Source: an uncultured Spirochaetales bacterium (lineage in GTDB: Bacteria; Spirochaetota; Spirochaetia; Sphaerochaetales; Sphaerochaetaceae). From it: 64,000 nt of DNA. The notes below the pieces were generated by a model that saw only the letters and a program-made list of their open reading frames with translations, did no database searches and had not been told where the DNA came from. The stretch spans positions 62,001 to 126,000 of the forward strand of contig CASEAG010000039.1 of assembly GCA_949285785.1 (NCBI GenBank). The letters are read 5' to 3'. Shown one piece after another: positions 25,354-34,588 of this stretch (the first letter of the stretch is position 1; the number at the start of each line of letters is the position of its first letter). Both the position numbers and the translations under genes were made by a program.

Positions 25354-26687
25354 AGCCGGCCTGCCATCTCGAGAAGCGTCTCCCTGCGGTTGAGCGACGG
25401 ATCGTCCATCACCGCATCCAGCAGCGCCGACAGCGTCCTGCCGAGCCGTGGGCCTGCGGGTATGCCGAGGGCCATCAGGTCATGGCCGTCGACCGCCAGG
25501 TCCCTTATGCCCAGGGCGTCGTTGCGCTTCCTTATCTCCTCTATCCGCCTCTCCATCTCCCACAGACTGTCGAGGCTGGCATCCGGCGAGATCGCCAGGG
25601 CGTCCGCTATGCGCAGCTGTATCAGCGGTTCGAGCGCATCGGATACCCTCGCGACGAAGCGCCGCAGGGCACCGTCGCTCCACTGGGAGGTGTAGTTGAA
25701 CATGTGCTCCCTGACAAGCCTGGTCACGAGCTCGCGCTCATCGTTGGACGCCTTGAGACGCCGCATCAGGGCATCGACCATCCTGGCGCCTTCCTTGTCA
25801 TGCCCGTAGAAGGTGTATCCGCCATCGTGCTCTTTCCTGCAACCAGGTTTTCCGATGTCGTGCAGGAGGGCCGCCAGACGGACCATCGGCGGGTAGCGGT
25901 GGGTGCAGGCGCACCTGAGCGTGGCCAGACAGTGATGATAGACGTCCATGCTGTGGAGTCCGCCCTGTTCGACGCCGACGCAGGCGACAAGCTCGGGCAG
26001 GATGTGGTCAAGAAGGCCCGAGGTGCGCATCAGCTCGATTCCCTTGACGGCATTGTCGCTCATCAGCGTCTTGTAGAGCTCCTCGCGTATCCTCTCGGCG
26101 GAGACCTTCACGATGGACGACGAATTCCTCCTGATCGCCTCGAACGTGTCCCTCTCGATGTCGAAGTCCAGCCGGGCTGCGAACCGGCAGGCGCGCAGCA
26201 TGCGCAGTGCATCCTCGCCGAATCGCTCCTGCGGGTCTCCTATGGCCCTTACAAGGCGCCTCCTGAGGTCCCCTCTGCCGTCGTGGTAGTCGAGGATGGT
26301 GCCGTCCAGGGCATCTGCCGCGAACGCGTTGATCGTGAAGTCACGTCTCTCCAGGTCGCTCTCGAGGGAACGCACGAAGGTCACGCTGTCGGGGTGGCGG
26401 GAGTCGGAGTAGGCCCCCTCGCTGCGGAACGTCGTAACCTCGTAGCTCTGGCGCCTGAATCTTACGGTCACGGTTCCGTGCTGCAGTCCTGTGGGTATCA
26501 CATGGTGGGGGAACATGGACATGACCTCGTCCGGTCTGGCGTCGGTGGCGAAGTCCCAGTCGTCGTTGTCGATCCCCATCAGGTAGTCGCGCACGGCGCC
26601 CCCGACCAGATAGAGACGGTGGCCGTGCTCCTGGAATATTCCTCCCAGGGCCCTGGTGTTCTCATCGAGTCTGCATTTCGTCTTCAC
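25344..26687 (-). CDS. cca: CCA tRNA nucleotidyltransferase
   Basis: Adds or repairs the 3' CCA end of tRNAs without a template. Seen: LYLVGGAVRDYLMG near the N-terminus, the catalytic DWD of DNDDWDFAT, ERRDFTINA, the nucleotide-selecting RFGEDALRMLRACRFAARL segment, and an HD domain (LLHDIGKPGC). About 447 residues. I take GTG 26687 as start because the homology begins just after it; a TATTTT box ends 7 bases upstream and there is no ribosome site. The frame stays open further upstream into the preceding MATE gene. Lies 25 bases after that gene, and may be co-transcribed with it. Confidence 0.9.
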   Translation of the reverse strand: MKTKCRLDENTRALGGIFQEHGHRLYLVGGAVRDYLMGIDNDDWDFATDARPDEVMSMFPHHVIPTGLQHGTVTVRFRRQSYEVTTFRSEGAYSDSRHPDSVTFVRSLESDLERRDFTINAFAADALDGTILDYHDGRGDLRRRLVRAIGDPQERFGEDALRMLRACRFAARLDFDIERDTFEAIRRNSSSIVKVSAERIREELYKTLMSDNAVKGIELMRTSGLLDHILPELVACVGVEQGGLHSMDVYHHCLATLRCACTHRYPPMVRLAALLHDIGKPGCRKEHDGGYTFYGHDKEGARMVDALMRRLKASNDERELVTRLVREHMFNYTSQWSDGALRRFVARVSDALEPLIQLRIADALAISPDASLDSLWEMERRIEEIRKRNDALGIRDLAVDGHDLMALGIPAGPRLGRTLSALLDAVMDDPSLNRRETLLEMAGRLQA

Positions 26688-26712
26688 AACTGCCAAAATA
26701 GCACAACGCGTC

Positions 26713-28083
26713 TCAGATGGACAGAGACCCCTGCTCCCGCTGCCGCAGGACACGTGGCAGCATGATGACGAGCGTGGTCGTGCTGACCAGTGATGCGACC
26801 AGGTCGGCGGTCGGCTCCGCGTAGAAGGCGGAGCCCGGACCTCCCGAGATCGCAGGGATCGTCACCAGGGCGATGAAGAAGACCAGCTTCCTGAACAGCG
26901 AGAGCGGAAGGGACACCGTGCTCCAGCCCAATGCCGTGAACGTGTCCACGGTGTTGTACTGTAACGACAGCGGGACGATCATCGCGGTGAACACCCTCAG
27001 GTAGTGCATGCTGACCCTGGCAACCTCCTCATCCTGGGTGAAAAGGGCGATGAACGGTCCGCTGAAGTGCCATGCGATGGTCATCATGAGAATCGTGTAC
27101 AGCGTCGAGAGCATCTGGACGGATGCCCATGTGCGCCTCACACGTCCGGTACGGCCGGCTCCATATGAATAGCTGAGCAGCCCCTGGCTGCCGCCGGTGA
27201 TCCCTCCCAGAGGGTTCATCACCAGCAGATGGAAGGACTGTATGATGGTCGATGCCGCCACCAGCGTGTCGCCCATCTGTGGTCCGCCGTAGTGCTGGAG
27301 CACGCTGTTGAGAGCGATCATGATGATGCTGTCCGTGGCTATGATCAGGAATGGAGACAGGCCCAGACGCACCGTCCTGCGGACTATGTAGGCCCTGGGT
27401 CCTGCAAGTGCCAGCCCGATAGGGGCGCCGGGACCGAGCAGTGCGGCGAGAGTGATTGCGCAGCTGGCCGCCTGGCTCAGTACGGTGGCAAGCGCCGCAC
27501 CCTTCACGCCCATGCCGAAGACGAATATGAACAGCGGGTCCAGGACGACGTTGAGCACCGCTCCGGTCATCACGGAGACCATGGCCTTGCGGCTCATGCC
27601 CTGGTTGATCGCGAAGCTGTTGAGGCCCGATCCGACCAGGGCGAATGGGGTGCCCGCCAGGTACCATGTAAGGTAGTCCCTTGCGTAGGGCAGTGTGGCC
27701 GGGGATGAACCGAAGAGCTCGAGCAGAGGCGTCCTGAACAGGAAGAAGACCGGCGTGAGGATGGCCGAGAGCACGATCAGACATGAAAAGCCTGTCGAGA
27801 GTGTCCTGACGGCCTCCTCATGTTCGCCATGACCTTCCCTGATCGCCATGAGAGGGGAACCTCCCATCCCGATCAGGACTGCGAAGGACGAGAGCAGAGT
27901 GGTGACCGGTGCGGCGACGCCGACGCCCGCAAGGGCGCTCTGTCCGACCATCGGGATGTTGCCTATGAACATCCTGTCCACGATCGCATACAGCACGTTG
28001 ACCGCCTGCGAGAGACAGGTCGGTATGCTCATCATGAGCACGAGGGGGAGTATTTTTCCGTTGTCGAAGTCTTGCCGTCTCAT
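26713..28083 (-). CDS. MATE family efflux transporter (second copy in window)
   Basis: Inner-membrane exporter of the MATE family, cation-driven. Seen: 12 hydrophobic segments in 456 residues, GNIPMVGQSALAGVGVAAP in the first half, GGSPLMAIREGHG and the matching GGITGGSQGLLSYSYGAGR of the second half, which is the NorM/DinF-like repeat. The start at 28083 is 10 bases after the preceding flavoprotein stop, so they form an operon. The nearest GGAGGAG is 19 bases upstream, inside the previous gene, a poor fit. Only distantly similar to the MATE protein at 17.7-19.1 kb. Substrate unknown. Confidence 0.88.
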   Translation of the reverse strand: MRRQDFDNGKILPLVLMMSIPTCLSQAVNVLYAIVDRMFIGNIPMVGQSALAGVGVAAPVTTLLSSFAVLIGMGGSPLMAIREGHGEHEEAVRTLSTGFSCLIVLSAILTPVFFLFRTPLLELFGSSPATLPYARDYLTWYLAGTPFALVGSGLNSFAINQGMSRKAMVSVMTGAVLNVVLDPLFIFVFGMGVKGAALATVLSQAASCAITLAALLGPGAPIGLALAGPRAYIVRRTVRLGLSPFLIIATDSIIMIALNSVLQHYGGPQMGDTLVAASTIIQSFHLLVMNPLGGITGGSQGLLSYSYGAGRTGRVRRTWASVQMLSTLYTILMMTIAWHFSGPFIALFTQDEEVARVSMHYLRVFTAMIVPLSLQYNTVDTFTALGWSTVSLPLSLFRKLVFFIALVTIPAISGGPGSAFYAEPTADLVASLVSTTTLVIMLPRVLRQREQGSLSI

Positions 28084-28093
28084 GGCAGATCGG

Positions 28094-29377
28094 TCAGATG
28101 TACTCCTCCATGCCGCGCGATGCCCTGATGCCGCTTGCCCACGCACCCGTGATGCCACGGCTTGTACCGGCTCCGTCGCCTGCGAAGAAGATCCCTTCGG
28201 CGACCTGGAAGTGCTCGTCCCTGTACTGCGGCTTGTTCGCGTACAGTTTGATCTCCGGGTAGTACATGATGGTGCTCGGATGCAGGATGCCCGGCACGAT
28301 CGTGTCCAGATTCTTCATCGCCGACCAGATGTAGCGCAGGATCTTCGACGGCATGGCCAGCGAGATGTCGGAGGGGCTTGCCCCCTGCAGCGATGGCCTG
28401 AAGTCGTACAGGTCGCCGTTGAAGGTCGCCTCCTTGCTCCTGCGTCCGAGTCTGAAGTCGCCCACGCGCTGCATGAGCGGCTTGCCGCCGCCCATGAGGG
28501 CCGCGATCATGCCGAGGTGTTCGGCGAACTCCTGCCCGCTGGCAAGAGGCTCGGTGAGGCGCACCGTCTTCAGGAGTGCGAAGTTGACCAGTCCGTTGTT
28601 GCGGCTCTCGTCGGCGGCGAATGCATGGCCGTTGACCGAATACCAGATGTCGCCCCGGCCGGTCGCGTACTTCTCCCTGACGACATGCGCGTTGCCGCTG
28701 TTCGTGCAGAAGGTGCGCACCTTCTCCTTGAAGTAGAACTTCGGATCGTAGTAGTCGCGCACGATAGGGTAGTGCTCTATCCTGGTCTCGAGACGGATGC
28801 CGACGTCCACGATGTTGTCGACGTATGGAACTTCCAGCTTCTGCATGACGTCCTGGAGGAAATGGAAGCCCTGGCGGCCCGGGGCGACCAGCAGGCTCCT
28901 GTAGCCAAGCGTCCTCCTGTCGGTGGTGATGGTCCTGGCCGCGGCGTCGATGTCACTCATCGTCTCGCCGAGGGCGAGCGTTACGCCCGCCTGGCGCAGT
29001 CTCTCCTGCAGCTCCTTGATCAGGGCCAGACCGCCGTCGGTCCCCAGATGTGTCTGTCTTATCTCGAGCAGGGAGCAGCCCAGCCTGGTGGCCCTTGCCT
29101 GGTATGTCTCGATGTTGGATTTTGGCAGGATGTCCGGTCTGAGGAACTTCATGACCTCGTCCAGATAGGCGTTCGCCACGTCCTCGTCCCAGTACTCCAG
29201 CGGGAAGCCGATGGGGAAGGTGAAGTTCATCTTGCAGTCGTTCCTCATGCCGCCCGTGGAATACGGGGTCTTGTCAAGCATGAGGATTCTTGCCTGAGGA
29301 TGTCTCTCGATGAGCGAGAACGCCGCTCCCATTCCGGCCGGGCCCGTCCCGACGATGATGCAGTCATACCTGTCCAT
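28094..29377 (-). CDS. FAD-dependent dehydrogenase of the COG2509 type
   Basis: Predicted cytoplasmic flavoprotein. Seen: an N-terminal dinucleotide-binding fold (CIIVGTGPAGMGAA, residues 7-20) with LMLDKTPYSTGGMRNDCKMNFTFPIGF after it, a central domain with VGIRLET, and the C-terminal FAD motif GIFFAGDGAGTSRGITGAWASGIRA. 427 residues. These features match the uncharacterised COG2509 family, which is widespread in anaerobes; the substrate is not established. A ribosome site (GGAG) lies 10 bases before the ATG. Heads the minus-strand run with the second MATE gene and cca. Confidence 0.85.
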   Translation of the reverse strand: MDRYDCIIVGTGPAGMGAAFSLIERHPQARILMLDKTPYSTGGMRNDCKMNFTFPIGFPLEYWDEDVANAYLDEVMKFLRPDILPKSNIETYQARATRLGCSLLEIRQTHLGTDGGLALIKELQERLRQAGVTLALGETMSDIDAAARTITTDRRTLGYRSLLVAPGRQGFHFLQDVMQKLEVPYVDNIVDVGIRLETRIEHYPIVRDYYDPKFYFKEKVRTFCTNSGNAHVVREKYATGRGDIWYSVNGHAFAADESRNNGLVNFALLKTVRLTEPLASGQEFAEHLGMIAALMGGGKPLMQRVGDFRLGRRSKEATFNGDLYDFRPSLQGASPSDISLAMPSKILRYIWSAMKNLDTIVPGILHPSTIMYYPEIKLYANKPQYRDEHFQVAEGIFFAGDGAGTSRGITGAWASGIRASRGMEEYI

Positions 29378-29399
29378 GGCTTCTTTTCTCCAGCTGAGG

Positions 29400-29428
29400 A
29401 TGTTAGTGGGAAAAAAAGAGTTGTGCAA
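29400..29428 (-). promoter_or_regulatory. promoter of the flavoprotein-MATE-cca run
   Basis: On the minus strand TTGCAC (29423-29428) and TAACAT (29400-29405) are 17 bases apart. A leader of about 20 bases with a GGAG site leads to the ATG at 29377. Confidence 0.55.
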
Positions 29429-29466
29429 CCTTCCAAGAAAACGCGTTTAGAGGTACCCTTCTTCCT

Positions 29467-30366
29467 ATGAAGAAGTACATCGGAGCCAGAGAGCTGGCAG
29501 CCAGGTGGGGGGTGACGGAGCGCCGCATCCGTCTCATGTGCCAGGAGGGACGCATAGAGGGGGCCGTGAAGCTCGGCTGGTCCTGGTCCATCCCCGCGGA
29601 TGTGCCCAAGCCGTTCGACGGACGTCACATGAGGGTCTACAAGAACAGCTTCGTGCGTCTGGGATCCATCGACATAGACCGCCTCAACTCGCTTCGCGAC
29701 ATCGACCGTCTCAAGGACCTTGCCGCCAGGCCGGGTGCCCTCGACGGGATCCTAGGCGACCTGCTGCTGCTAGGCATCCGGATGGATGGCGGATCTGCCG
29801 GGAGGGAAGGCATCATGTCCGCCTGGGCGATGAGCCCTGCCAGGGGCATGTCCTACGCCGACAGCCTCAAGGCATCGGCATTCCGCTCCATACTGCTGAG
29901 AAGCCCCTGGATGCATCACGAGGCATCGGTCAGAGGACTGCTGTCGCTCCATTCGTCCTTCACACAGGGTGTGGACGACATCGGCGGCCTCTCCTTCCGC
30001 AGCGGCTTCGTCGTCGAGGAGGGCAGGGACGACGCACTGAGGGTCGATCTGCAGATGGAGACGTTCATGATGCAGTTCGACAGGGAGTGGCGGAATGTCC
30101 ATCCGGTGTTCCGGGCGGTGCTCCTGTTCGCCGGCCTGGTCCACATGAAGCCGTTCGACAGCGACTGCTGCACTTTCGCCGTCCTTGCTTCCTGCGCCCT
30201 GCTGATGAGCGAGGGCCTCCTGCCTCCGAAGATGGATGCGGAAAACCTGAACGAGCTCAACGCCACGCTCGCCCTTGCGGTCAGGAAGGGACTGTATGAA
30301 GATCTGGCGCGCATGTTCGAGCGTTGCATCATCGCCTCTTATGATTCCCTGAAGGAAAGACGCTGA
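29467..30366 (+). CDS. HTH protein with a degenerate Fic-like domain
   Basis: Residues about 5-45 (YIGARELAARWGVTERRIRLMCQEGRI...) match the MerR/excisionase-type helix-turn-helix (HTH_17), so it probably binds DNA. The C-terminal half has the helical pattern of a Fic/DOC domain, and near residues 226-236 reads HMKPFDSDCCT where active Fic enzymes have HPFxDGNGRT. The conserved His survives, but the phosphate-binding Gly-Asn-Gly-Arg is gone, so AMP transfer is unlikely. 299 residues. No ribosome site is evident; a TACCCT box ends 7 bases before the ATG. The next gene starts one base after its stop. It may be a regulator of that gene; this is inference. Confidence 0.75.
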   Translation: MKKYIGARELAARWGVTERRIRLMCQEGRIEGAVKLGWSWSIPADVPKPFDGRHMRVYKNSFVRLGSIDIDRLNSLRDIDRLKDLAARPGALDGILGDLLLLGIRMDGGSAGREGIMSAWAMSPARGMSYADSLKASAFRSILLRSPWMHHEASVRGLLSLHSSFTQGVDDIGGLSFRSGFVVEEGRDDALRVDLQMETFMMQFDREWRNVHPVFRAVLLFAGLVHMKPFDSDCCTFAVLASCALLMSEGLLPPKMDAENLNELNATLALAVRKGLYEDLARMFERCIIASYDSLKERR

Positions 30367-30367
30367 G

Positions 30368-31912
30368 ATGTACGACATCCTCTTCGAAGGCGCAAGGATA
30401 ATCGATGGGCAGGGAGGGCTGCCGTACGTGGCTAACGTCGCGACTCTCGGCTCCGTCATAGCCCTGGTCGGGCGCGAGCACGTCAGGGCGCGACAGCACG
30501 TCGACGCCTCGCACATGGTCCTGACCCCCGGCTTCATCGACATCCATGCCCACAGCGAATTCTATGCCATGAGGGAGAGCGGGATGCCGATGAGGACCGC
30601 ACAGGGCATAACGAGCGACATCAGCGGCAACTGCGGCATCGGGGTGTATCCCCTCCGTCATGGCCGCCGTCTTCTCGAACCGCTGTGCAATGACGTCCTG
30701 GGCAGATGCGACAGCTGGAACTGGGATGGGTTCAAAAGCTTCCATGAAAGGCTTTCGTCGTCGGGAATCGGAATCAACATGGGCTTCCTGCAGCCGCATT
30801 CGCCGCTTCGCGTGGCGGCCATGGGAGCCGACTGCGACAGGGCGGCAGACGATGATGAGATCGCCCTCATGTGCTCTCTTCTCGATGAGAGCCTCGATGC
30901 CGGGTGTTTCGGCCTGTCCACAGGGCTGTACTACCAGCCGTGCTTCAGCGCGGACGACAGGGAGCTCGAGGCCCTGCTGAAGGTCGTCGCCGGACATGAC
31001 AGGCTGTTCTGCGTACACATGAGGAGCGAAGGCGACGGGATCCTGGATGCCCTCGAGGAGGTGCTCTCGCTTGCCATGAGGGCCTCGGTGCGGTTGCAGA
31101 TCAGCCATCTGAAAGTCATAGGAGGCCGGAACCAGGACAAGCTGTCACGGGTCCTGGCCATGATCCACTCCTACCGTGACAGGGGACTGGACGTGGCCTT
31201 CGACCAGTATCCCTACGACTACGGATCCACGAGTCTCTTCTCGCTGTTGCCGCCATGGGCGCTGGCGCTCAGCCGTACCGAGCTGCGCTTCGCATTACAG
31301 CTTGAGGACGAGCGGCGCAGGATGAGAAAGGACATGCTGGAGCCCGATGGCTGGGAGAGCATCTGGTCGCTTGTCGGACCCGATGACATACGCATCCTCC
31401 ACATGGACAGCAGGAGCGACCTGGCGGGAGTCCGCCTTTCGGATCTGCCTGGAGACCCGCTGGAGAGTCTTTTCGACATTCTTGCCGACGAGCCCGGGGC
31501 CGCCGTGATGTGCGACGTGACGGAGGACGTGTCCAGTCTGGAGGCGATCATGAAGGACGACCTGATGAGCTTCTCGACCGACGCCCTATATTCGTCGGCC
31601 GACGTCCATCCTCGATCCCGCTCGGCCTCCGTCGAGATGATCCGCCGCACTCAGGACAGGAGGCTGATGCCTCTGGAGGAGTGCATCCGCCGCATGAGCC
31701 TGGCGAACGCCGCACGTCTCGGCCTGACGGACCGGGGCGTCATCCGGGAGGGGGCTGCGGCGGACCTGGTCCTGATGGACCTGGACAGGCTGTCCGGCCA
31801 GTGGGACGGACATGCCAACGCAGGCATCGTCATGGTCTGCGTCAACGGACGCATCGTCCATGAGGACGGCGTCGCTACAGGGGCGAGGCCGGGGACGGTG
31901 CTGCTTGCCTGA
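30368..31912 (+). CDS. D-aminoacylase (N-acyl-D-amino-acid deacylase) family amidohydrolase
   Basis: Zinc amidohydrolase likely removing the acyl group from N-acyl-D-amino acids. Seen: PGFIDIHAHSEF near residues 56-67 (the HxH metal pair), SGNCGIG with the family Cys ligand, CVHMRSEGDG, SHLKVIGG and SFSTDALY with the catalytic Asp. 514 residues, normal for D-aminoacylase. The ATG follows the HTH/Fic-like gene's stop by one base, so they are co-translated; AAGGAAA is upstream. Such enzymes allow use of D-amino-acid derivatives, for example from cell walls; the exact substrate is unknown. Confidence 0.85.
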   Translation: MYDILFEGARIIDGQGGLPYVANVATLGSVIALVGREHVRARQHVDASHMVLTPGFIDIHAHSEFYAMRESGMPMRTAQGITSDISGNCGIGVYPLRHGRRLLEPLCNDVLGRCDSWNWDGFKSFHERLSSSGIGINMGFLQPHSPLRVAAMGADCDRAADDDEIALMCSLLDESLDAGCFGLSTGLYYQPCFSADDRELEALLKVVAGHDRLFCVHMRSEGDGILDALEEVLSLAMRASVRLQISHLKVIGGRNQDKLSRVLAMIHSYRDRGLDVAFDQYPYDYGSTSLFSLLPPWALALSRTELRFALQLEDERRRMRKDMLEPDGWESIWSLVGPDDIRILHMDSRSDLAGVRLSDLPGDPLESLFDILADEPGAAVMCDVTEDVSSLEAIMKDDLMSFSTDALYSSADVHPRSRSASVEMIRRTQDRRLMPLEECIRRMSLANAARLGLTDRGVIREGAAADLVLMDLDRLSGQWDGHANAGIVMVCVNGRIVHEDGVATGARPGTVLLA

Positions 31913-31921
31913 GAACAAAGG

Positions 31922-31950
31922 TTGCAAGAGCGCATCAAACGTGGTTGAAT
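31922..31950 (+). promoter_or_regulatory. promoter of the dtxR-like operon (leaderless type)
   Basis: TTGCAA (31922-31927) and TTGAAT (31945-31950) are 17 bases apart. The -10 box ends 7 bases before the ATG at 31958, so the mRNA should start at or next to the start codon. No ribosome-binding sequence is present between them. Confidence 0.5.
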
Positions 31951-31957
31951 CTAGACT

Positions 31958-32338
31958 ATGCAGAAATCCGGTGAAGACTATTTGGAAGCCATCCTCGTGC
32001 AGGAGATAAGACACGACTCGGAGAAGGTGCGCAGCACCGACATCGCCCGGCATCTTGGCGTGAGCCGGCCGAGCGTCTCGCGTGCCATGTCCATACTGAA
32101 GGCGGACGGCTACATCGAGATGGAGACCTACGGTGACGTGAGCCTGACCGCCAAGGGACGGGCCGTTGCCGAGGAAGTGTACGACCGGCACAGGACGCTC
32201 ACGAGGTTCCTGCATGACATTCTGGGCGTCGATAGACAGGTCGCGGAGCACGATGCCTGTCTGATCGAGCATGACATCTCCCGGGAGAGCATGAACAAGC
32301 TCACCGAGTTCATCCGCGGGTACCAGCATGTCGAATGA
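31958..32338 (+). CDS. DtxR/MntR-family metal-dependent transcriptional regulator
   Basis: Winged-helix repressor that binds DNA when loaded with Mn2+ or Fe2+. Seen: EDYLEAI at residues 6-12, which supplies the Asp and Glu metal ligands of MntR, the recognition helix in VSRPSVSRAMSILKADGYI, a His in DRHRTLTRFL, and the C-terminal ligand block AEHDACLIEHDIS. 126 residues: the two core domains only, with no SH3-like domain, as in MntR. It overlaps the next gene by 11 bases and starts a four-gene overlapping operon with a HAD enzyme and a two-component system. The targets are unknown; no metal transporter is adjacent. Confidence 0.85.
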   Translation: MQKSGEDYLEAILVQEIRHDSEKVRSTDIARHLGVSRPSVSRAMSILKADGYIEMETYGDVSLTAKGRAVAEEVYDRHRTLTRFLHDILGVDRQVAEHDACLIEHDISRESMNKLTEFIRGYQHVE

Positions 32339-32912
32339 CCTGGTGATCTTCGACCTGGGAGGCGTGATCGTCAGGAACATCTCGATCATCGACTCCATAG
32401 CCCGCACGCTCGGCATCGACGAAGACGGATTGAAAAGCGACTACGCGCTGTACGAGAAGGCCCTCATGGCCGGGCTCTTCCCGATCGACGCCTATTACCG
32501 CCACCTGGAGGACAGGTTCGGCGTCAGAGTGTGCCAGGACATCTTCCGCACCCATTTCAAGCCTGTCCTCAACGAGCCTATGCTGTCCCTTGCCGACGAC
32601 CTGAGAGCGCGCGGGGTGCGTTGCGTCATCGGATCCAACACGTACCAGAGCCACTGGTGGTTCATCGACGAAATGGGCATCAGGGAGCATTTCGACGCCT
32701 GCCATGCAAGCCACGTCATACATGCCGTGAAGCCCTGCGCCAGCTTCTTCAGCGCCATACTCGCCATCGAGGGCAGGAGCGTGGAGGAGACGCACTTCAT
32801 CGACGACCTTCCGCAGAACGTCATGACCGCCTGTCTGATGGGCATCGACGGCTTCTGCTACCAGGATGACGACGAGGCCCTCAGGTCCCACCTGGGAGCT
32901 CTGCTTGCATGA
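32328..32912 (+). CDS. HAD-superfamily hydrolase (YihX-like)
   Basis: Small HAD enzyme, probably a sugar-phosphate phosphatase. Seen: motif I VIFDLGGVIVRN near residues 6-17 (nucleophile Asp), motif II Ser in CVIGSNTY, and motif III/IV VKP and HFIDDLPQN. 194 residues. ATG 32328 lies 11 bases inside the dtxR-like gene and its stop overlaps the kinase start as ATGA, so it is locked into this operon. The reason for joining a metalloregulator and a sensor kinase is not evident from sequence. Confidence 0.85.
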   Translation: MSNDLVIFDLGGVIVRNISIIDSIARTLGIDEDGLKSDYALYEKALMAGLFPIDAYYRHLEDRFGVRVCQDIFRTHFKPVLNEPMLSLADDLRARGVRCVIGSNTYQSHWWFIDEMGIREHFDACHASHVIHAVKPCASFFSAILAIEGRSVEETHFIDDLPQNVMTACLMGIDGFCYQDDDEALRSHLGALLA

Positions 32913-34588
32913 AGGTGGCGGCCAGCTTCCGTTCGAGGATCGTCCTGGCGATCCTCTCGACGGTGATGATCGCGCTGATCCCCGCCTCCCTTTTCGTCTT
33001 CAGCTACGGTGACACGCTGACGCGCTCGAACCTGTACAACCAGCTCGACGTGTCCATGAACGACATCATGATCCGCTTCTGCGACACCATAGGGGACTAT
33101 GCCGGTGCACTGGAGACGTTCTCGTCCAGCGATGCCCTGGTCGCCTATGTGAAGGGTGACACGCAGGACAGGCAGGAGCTCTCCGATGACGTCATGATCG
33201 ACTTCGGCGGCATGCAGCGTGGAATCGACCTGACCGTCATCGACACCTCGGGCGGGGTGGTGTACTCCACCATGGAGCACATGCCACCTGGTGTGGACTT
33301 CTCCAGCCGCGTGCCTGACGTGAGACTTGACGGCATACTCTATTCGACGGACTTCCGCTACTCGACATTCAACAGCGACGAGGTCGTGATCAACCTGACG
33401 TGTCCGGTGTACGACGAGGAGGGGTTCCTTGTGGCCTACGCACTGCTGGACGTGATCGGTACGCAGTTCATACGCTATGCCGATCCGGCCCTGGTCAACG
33501 AGGTGTGTCTCCTGGACGGGTCGACTGGCATGGTCTCCTCTCTCATCCATCTGGACGACTACCGTCCGCTTGATGACGGGTGGGTCTTCTCCGAGACGCT
33601 CAGCCGCGACAGCGGGGACGTGCTGATCGCAAGCCGGGTGCTGGACGAATACGGCTTCACCCTTGTGGGCTATCTCGACATATCGCCGTACATGGCGTCG
33701 CTCAACAGCTTCTACGCACTGCTGGCCATGGTGCTGGCGCTCGCCTTCATAGTCTCCATTCTGCTTGCTTTCCTCCTGTCGAGCTCGCTTGTACGTCCGA
33801 TCAGAGGCCTGATCGGCACGATGGACGAGGTGGAGAGGGGCAATCTGGATGCAAAGGTCTCCGAAAGCCGCATAAGGGAGATGGAGGAGCTGAACGACAA
33901 GTTCGGCGAGATGCTCCTTCGCGTCAAGCTGCTGATGAAGCACAACGAGGAGGAGCGCGACAAGGTGCGCGATGCCGAGCGCAAGGCCCTCGAGGCGCAG
34001 ATGAACCCCCATTTCCTGTTCAATACGCTCAACGTGATACGCTCCCTGGCCAGGATAAACGGACAGGAGCAGATCGAGGACATCACGATAAAGCTCGGCC
34101 GGCTGCTGCGATACGCCGTGGACAACAGGGAGGGGGTCGAGCCTCTCTCCGGAAGCTTCCTGATGGTGGACAGCTACATAGGCATACAGAAGGTGCGCTT
34201 CGGCCAGAAACTCCATGTGTCGATGGAGCTGGATCCAGTGTGTGCCAAAGTCGTGACGCCAAAGCTCATCATACAGCCGCTTGTGGAGAACGCCATAGTC
34301 CATGGCCTCGAGCCCAAGGTGGGACAGTGGAGCCTGGACGTCCGCGCCGCACTCGACGGGGATGGATCCGTCGTGATCAGCGTGCGTGACAACGGGGTGG
34401 GGTTCGACGACAGCCTCTACCAGGACATGGAGCGGCTTGCCCAAAGCGAGCACACCGGCATGTACAATGTGTACAAGCGGCTTCAGCTGCATTATGGAAA
34501 GGATGCCTCCTTCATTGTACAATCCACACCAGGAGAGGGGACGCTGATCACGCTGCGCCTGCCTCCCGGTACAGGAGATTGCACATGA
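32909..34588 (+). CDS. sensor histidine kinase, LytS/YesM type
   Basis: Membrane sensor kinase. Seen: TM1 at about residues 11-31, an extracytoplasmic sensor region to about 260 (Cache-like, by size and position), TM2 at about 268-292, a HAMP linker, the His_kinase motif EAQMNPHFLFNTLNVIRSLA with the phospho-acceptor His near 364, and a HATPase domain with QPLVENAIVHGLEP (N box) and DNGVGF. 559 residues. ATG overlaps the preceding stop by 4 bases and the stop overlaps the response-regulator start by 4. The signal is unknown; YesMN-type systems often sense sugars, which is family knowledge only. Confidence 0.92.
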   Translation: MKVAASFRSRIVLAILSTVMIALIPASLFVFSYGDTLTRSNLYNQLDVSMNDIMIRFCDTIGDYAGALETFSSSDALVAYVKGDTQDRQELSDDVMIDFGGMQRGIDLTVIDTSGGVVYSTMEHMPPGVDFSSRVPDVRLDGILYSTDFRYSTFNSDEVVINLTCPVYDEEGFLVAYALLDVIGTQFIRYADPALVNEVCLLDGSTGMVSSLIHLDDYRPLDDGWVFSETLSRDSGDVLIASRVLDEYGFTLVGYLDISPYMASLNSFYALLAMVLALAFIVSILLAFLLSSSLVRPIRGLIGTMDEVERGNLDAKVSESRIREMEELNDKFGEMLLRVKLLMKHNEEERDKVRDAERKALEAQMNPHFLFNTLNVIRSLARINGQEQIEDITIKLGRLLRYAVDNREGVEPLSGSFLMVDSYIGIQKVRFGQKLHVSMELDPVCAKVVTPKLIIQPLVENAIVHGLEPKVGQWSLDVRAALDGDGSVVISVRDNGVGFDDSLYQDMERLAQSEHTGMYNVYKRLQLHYGKDASFIVQSTPGEGTLITLRLPPGTGDCT

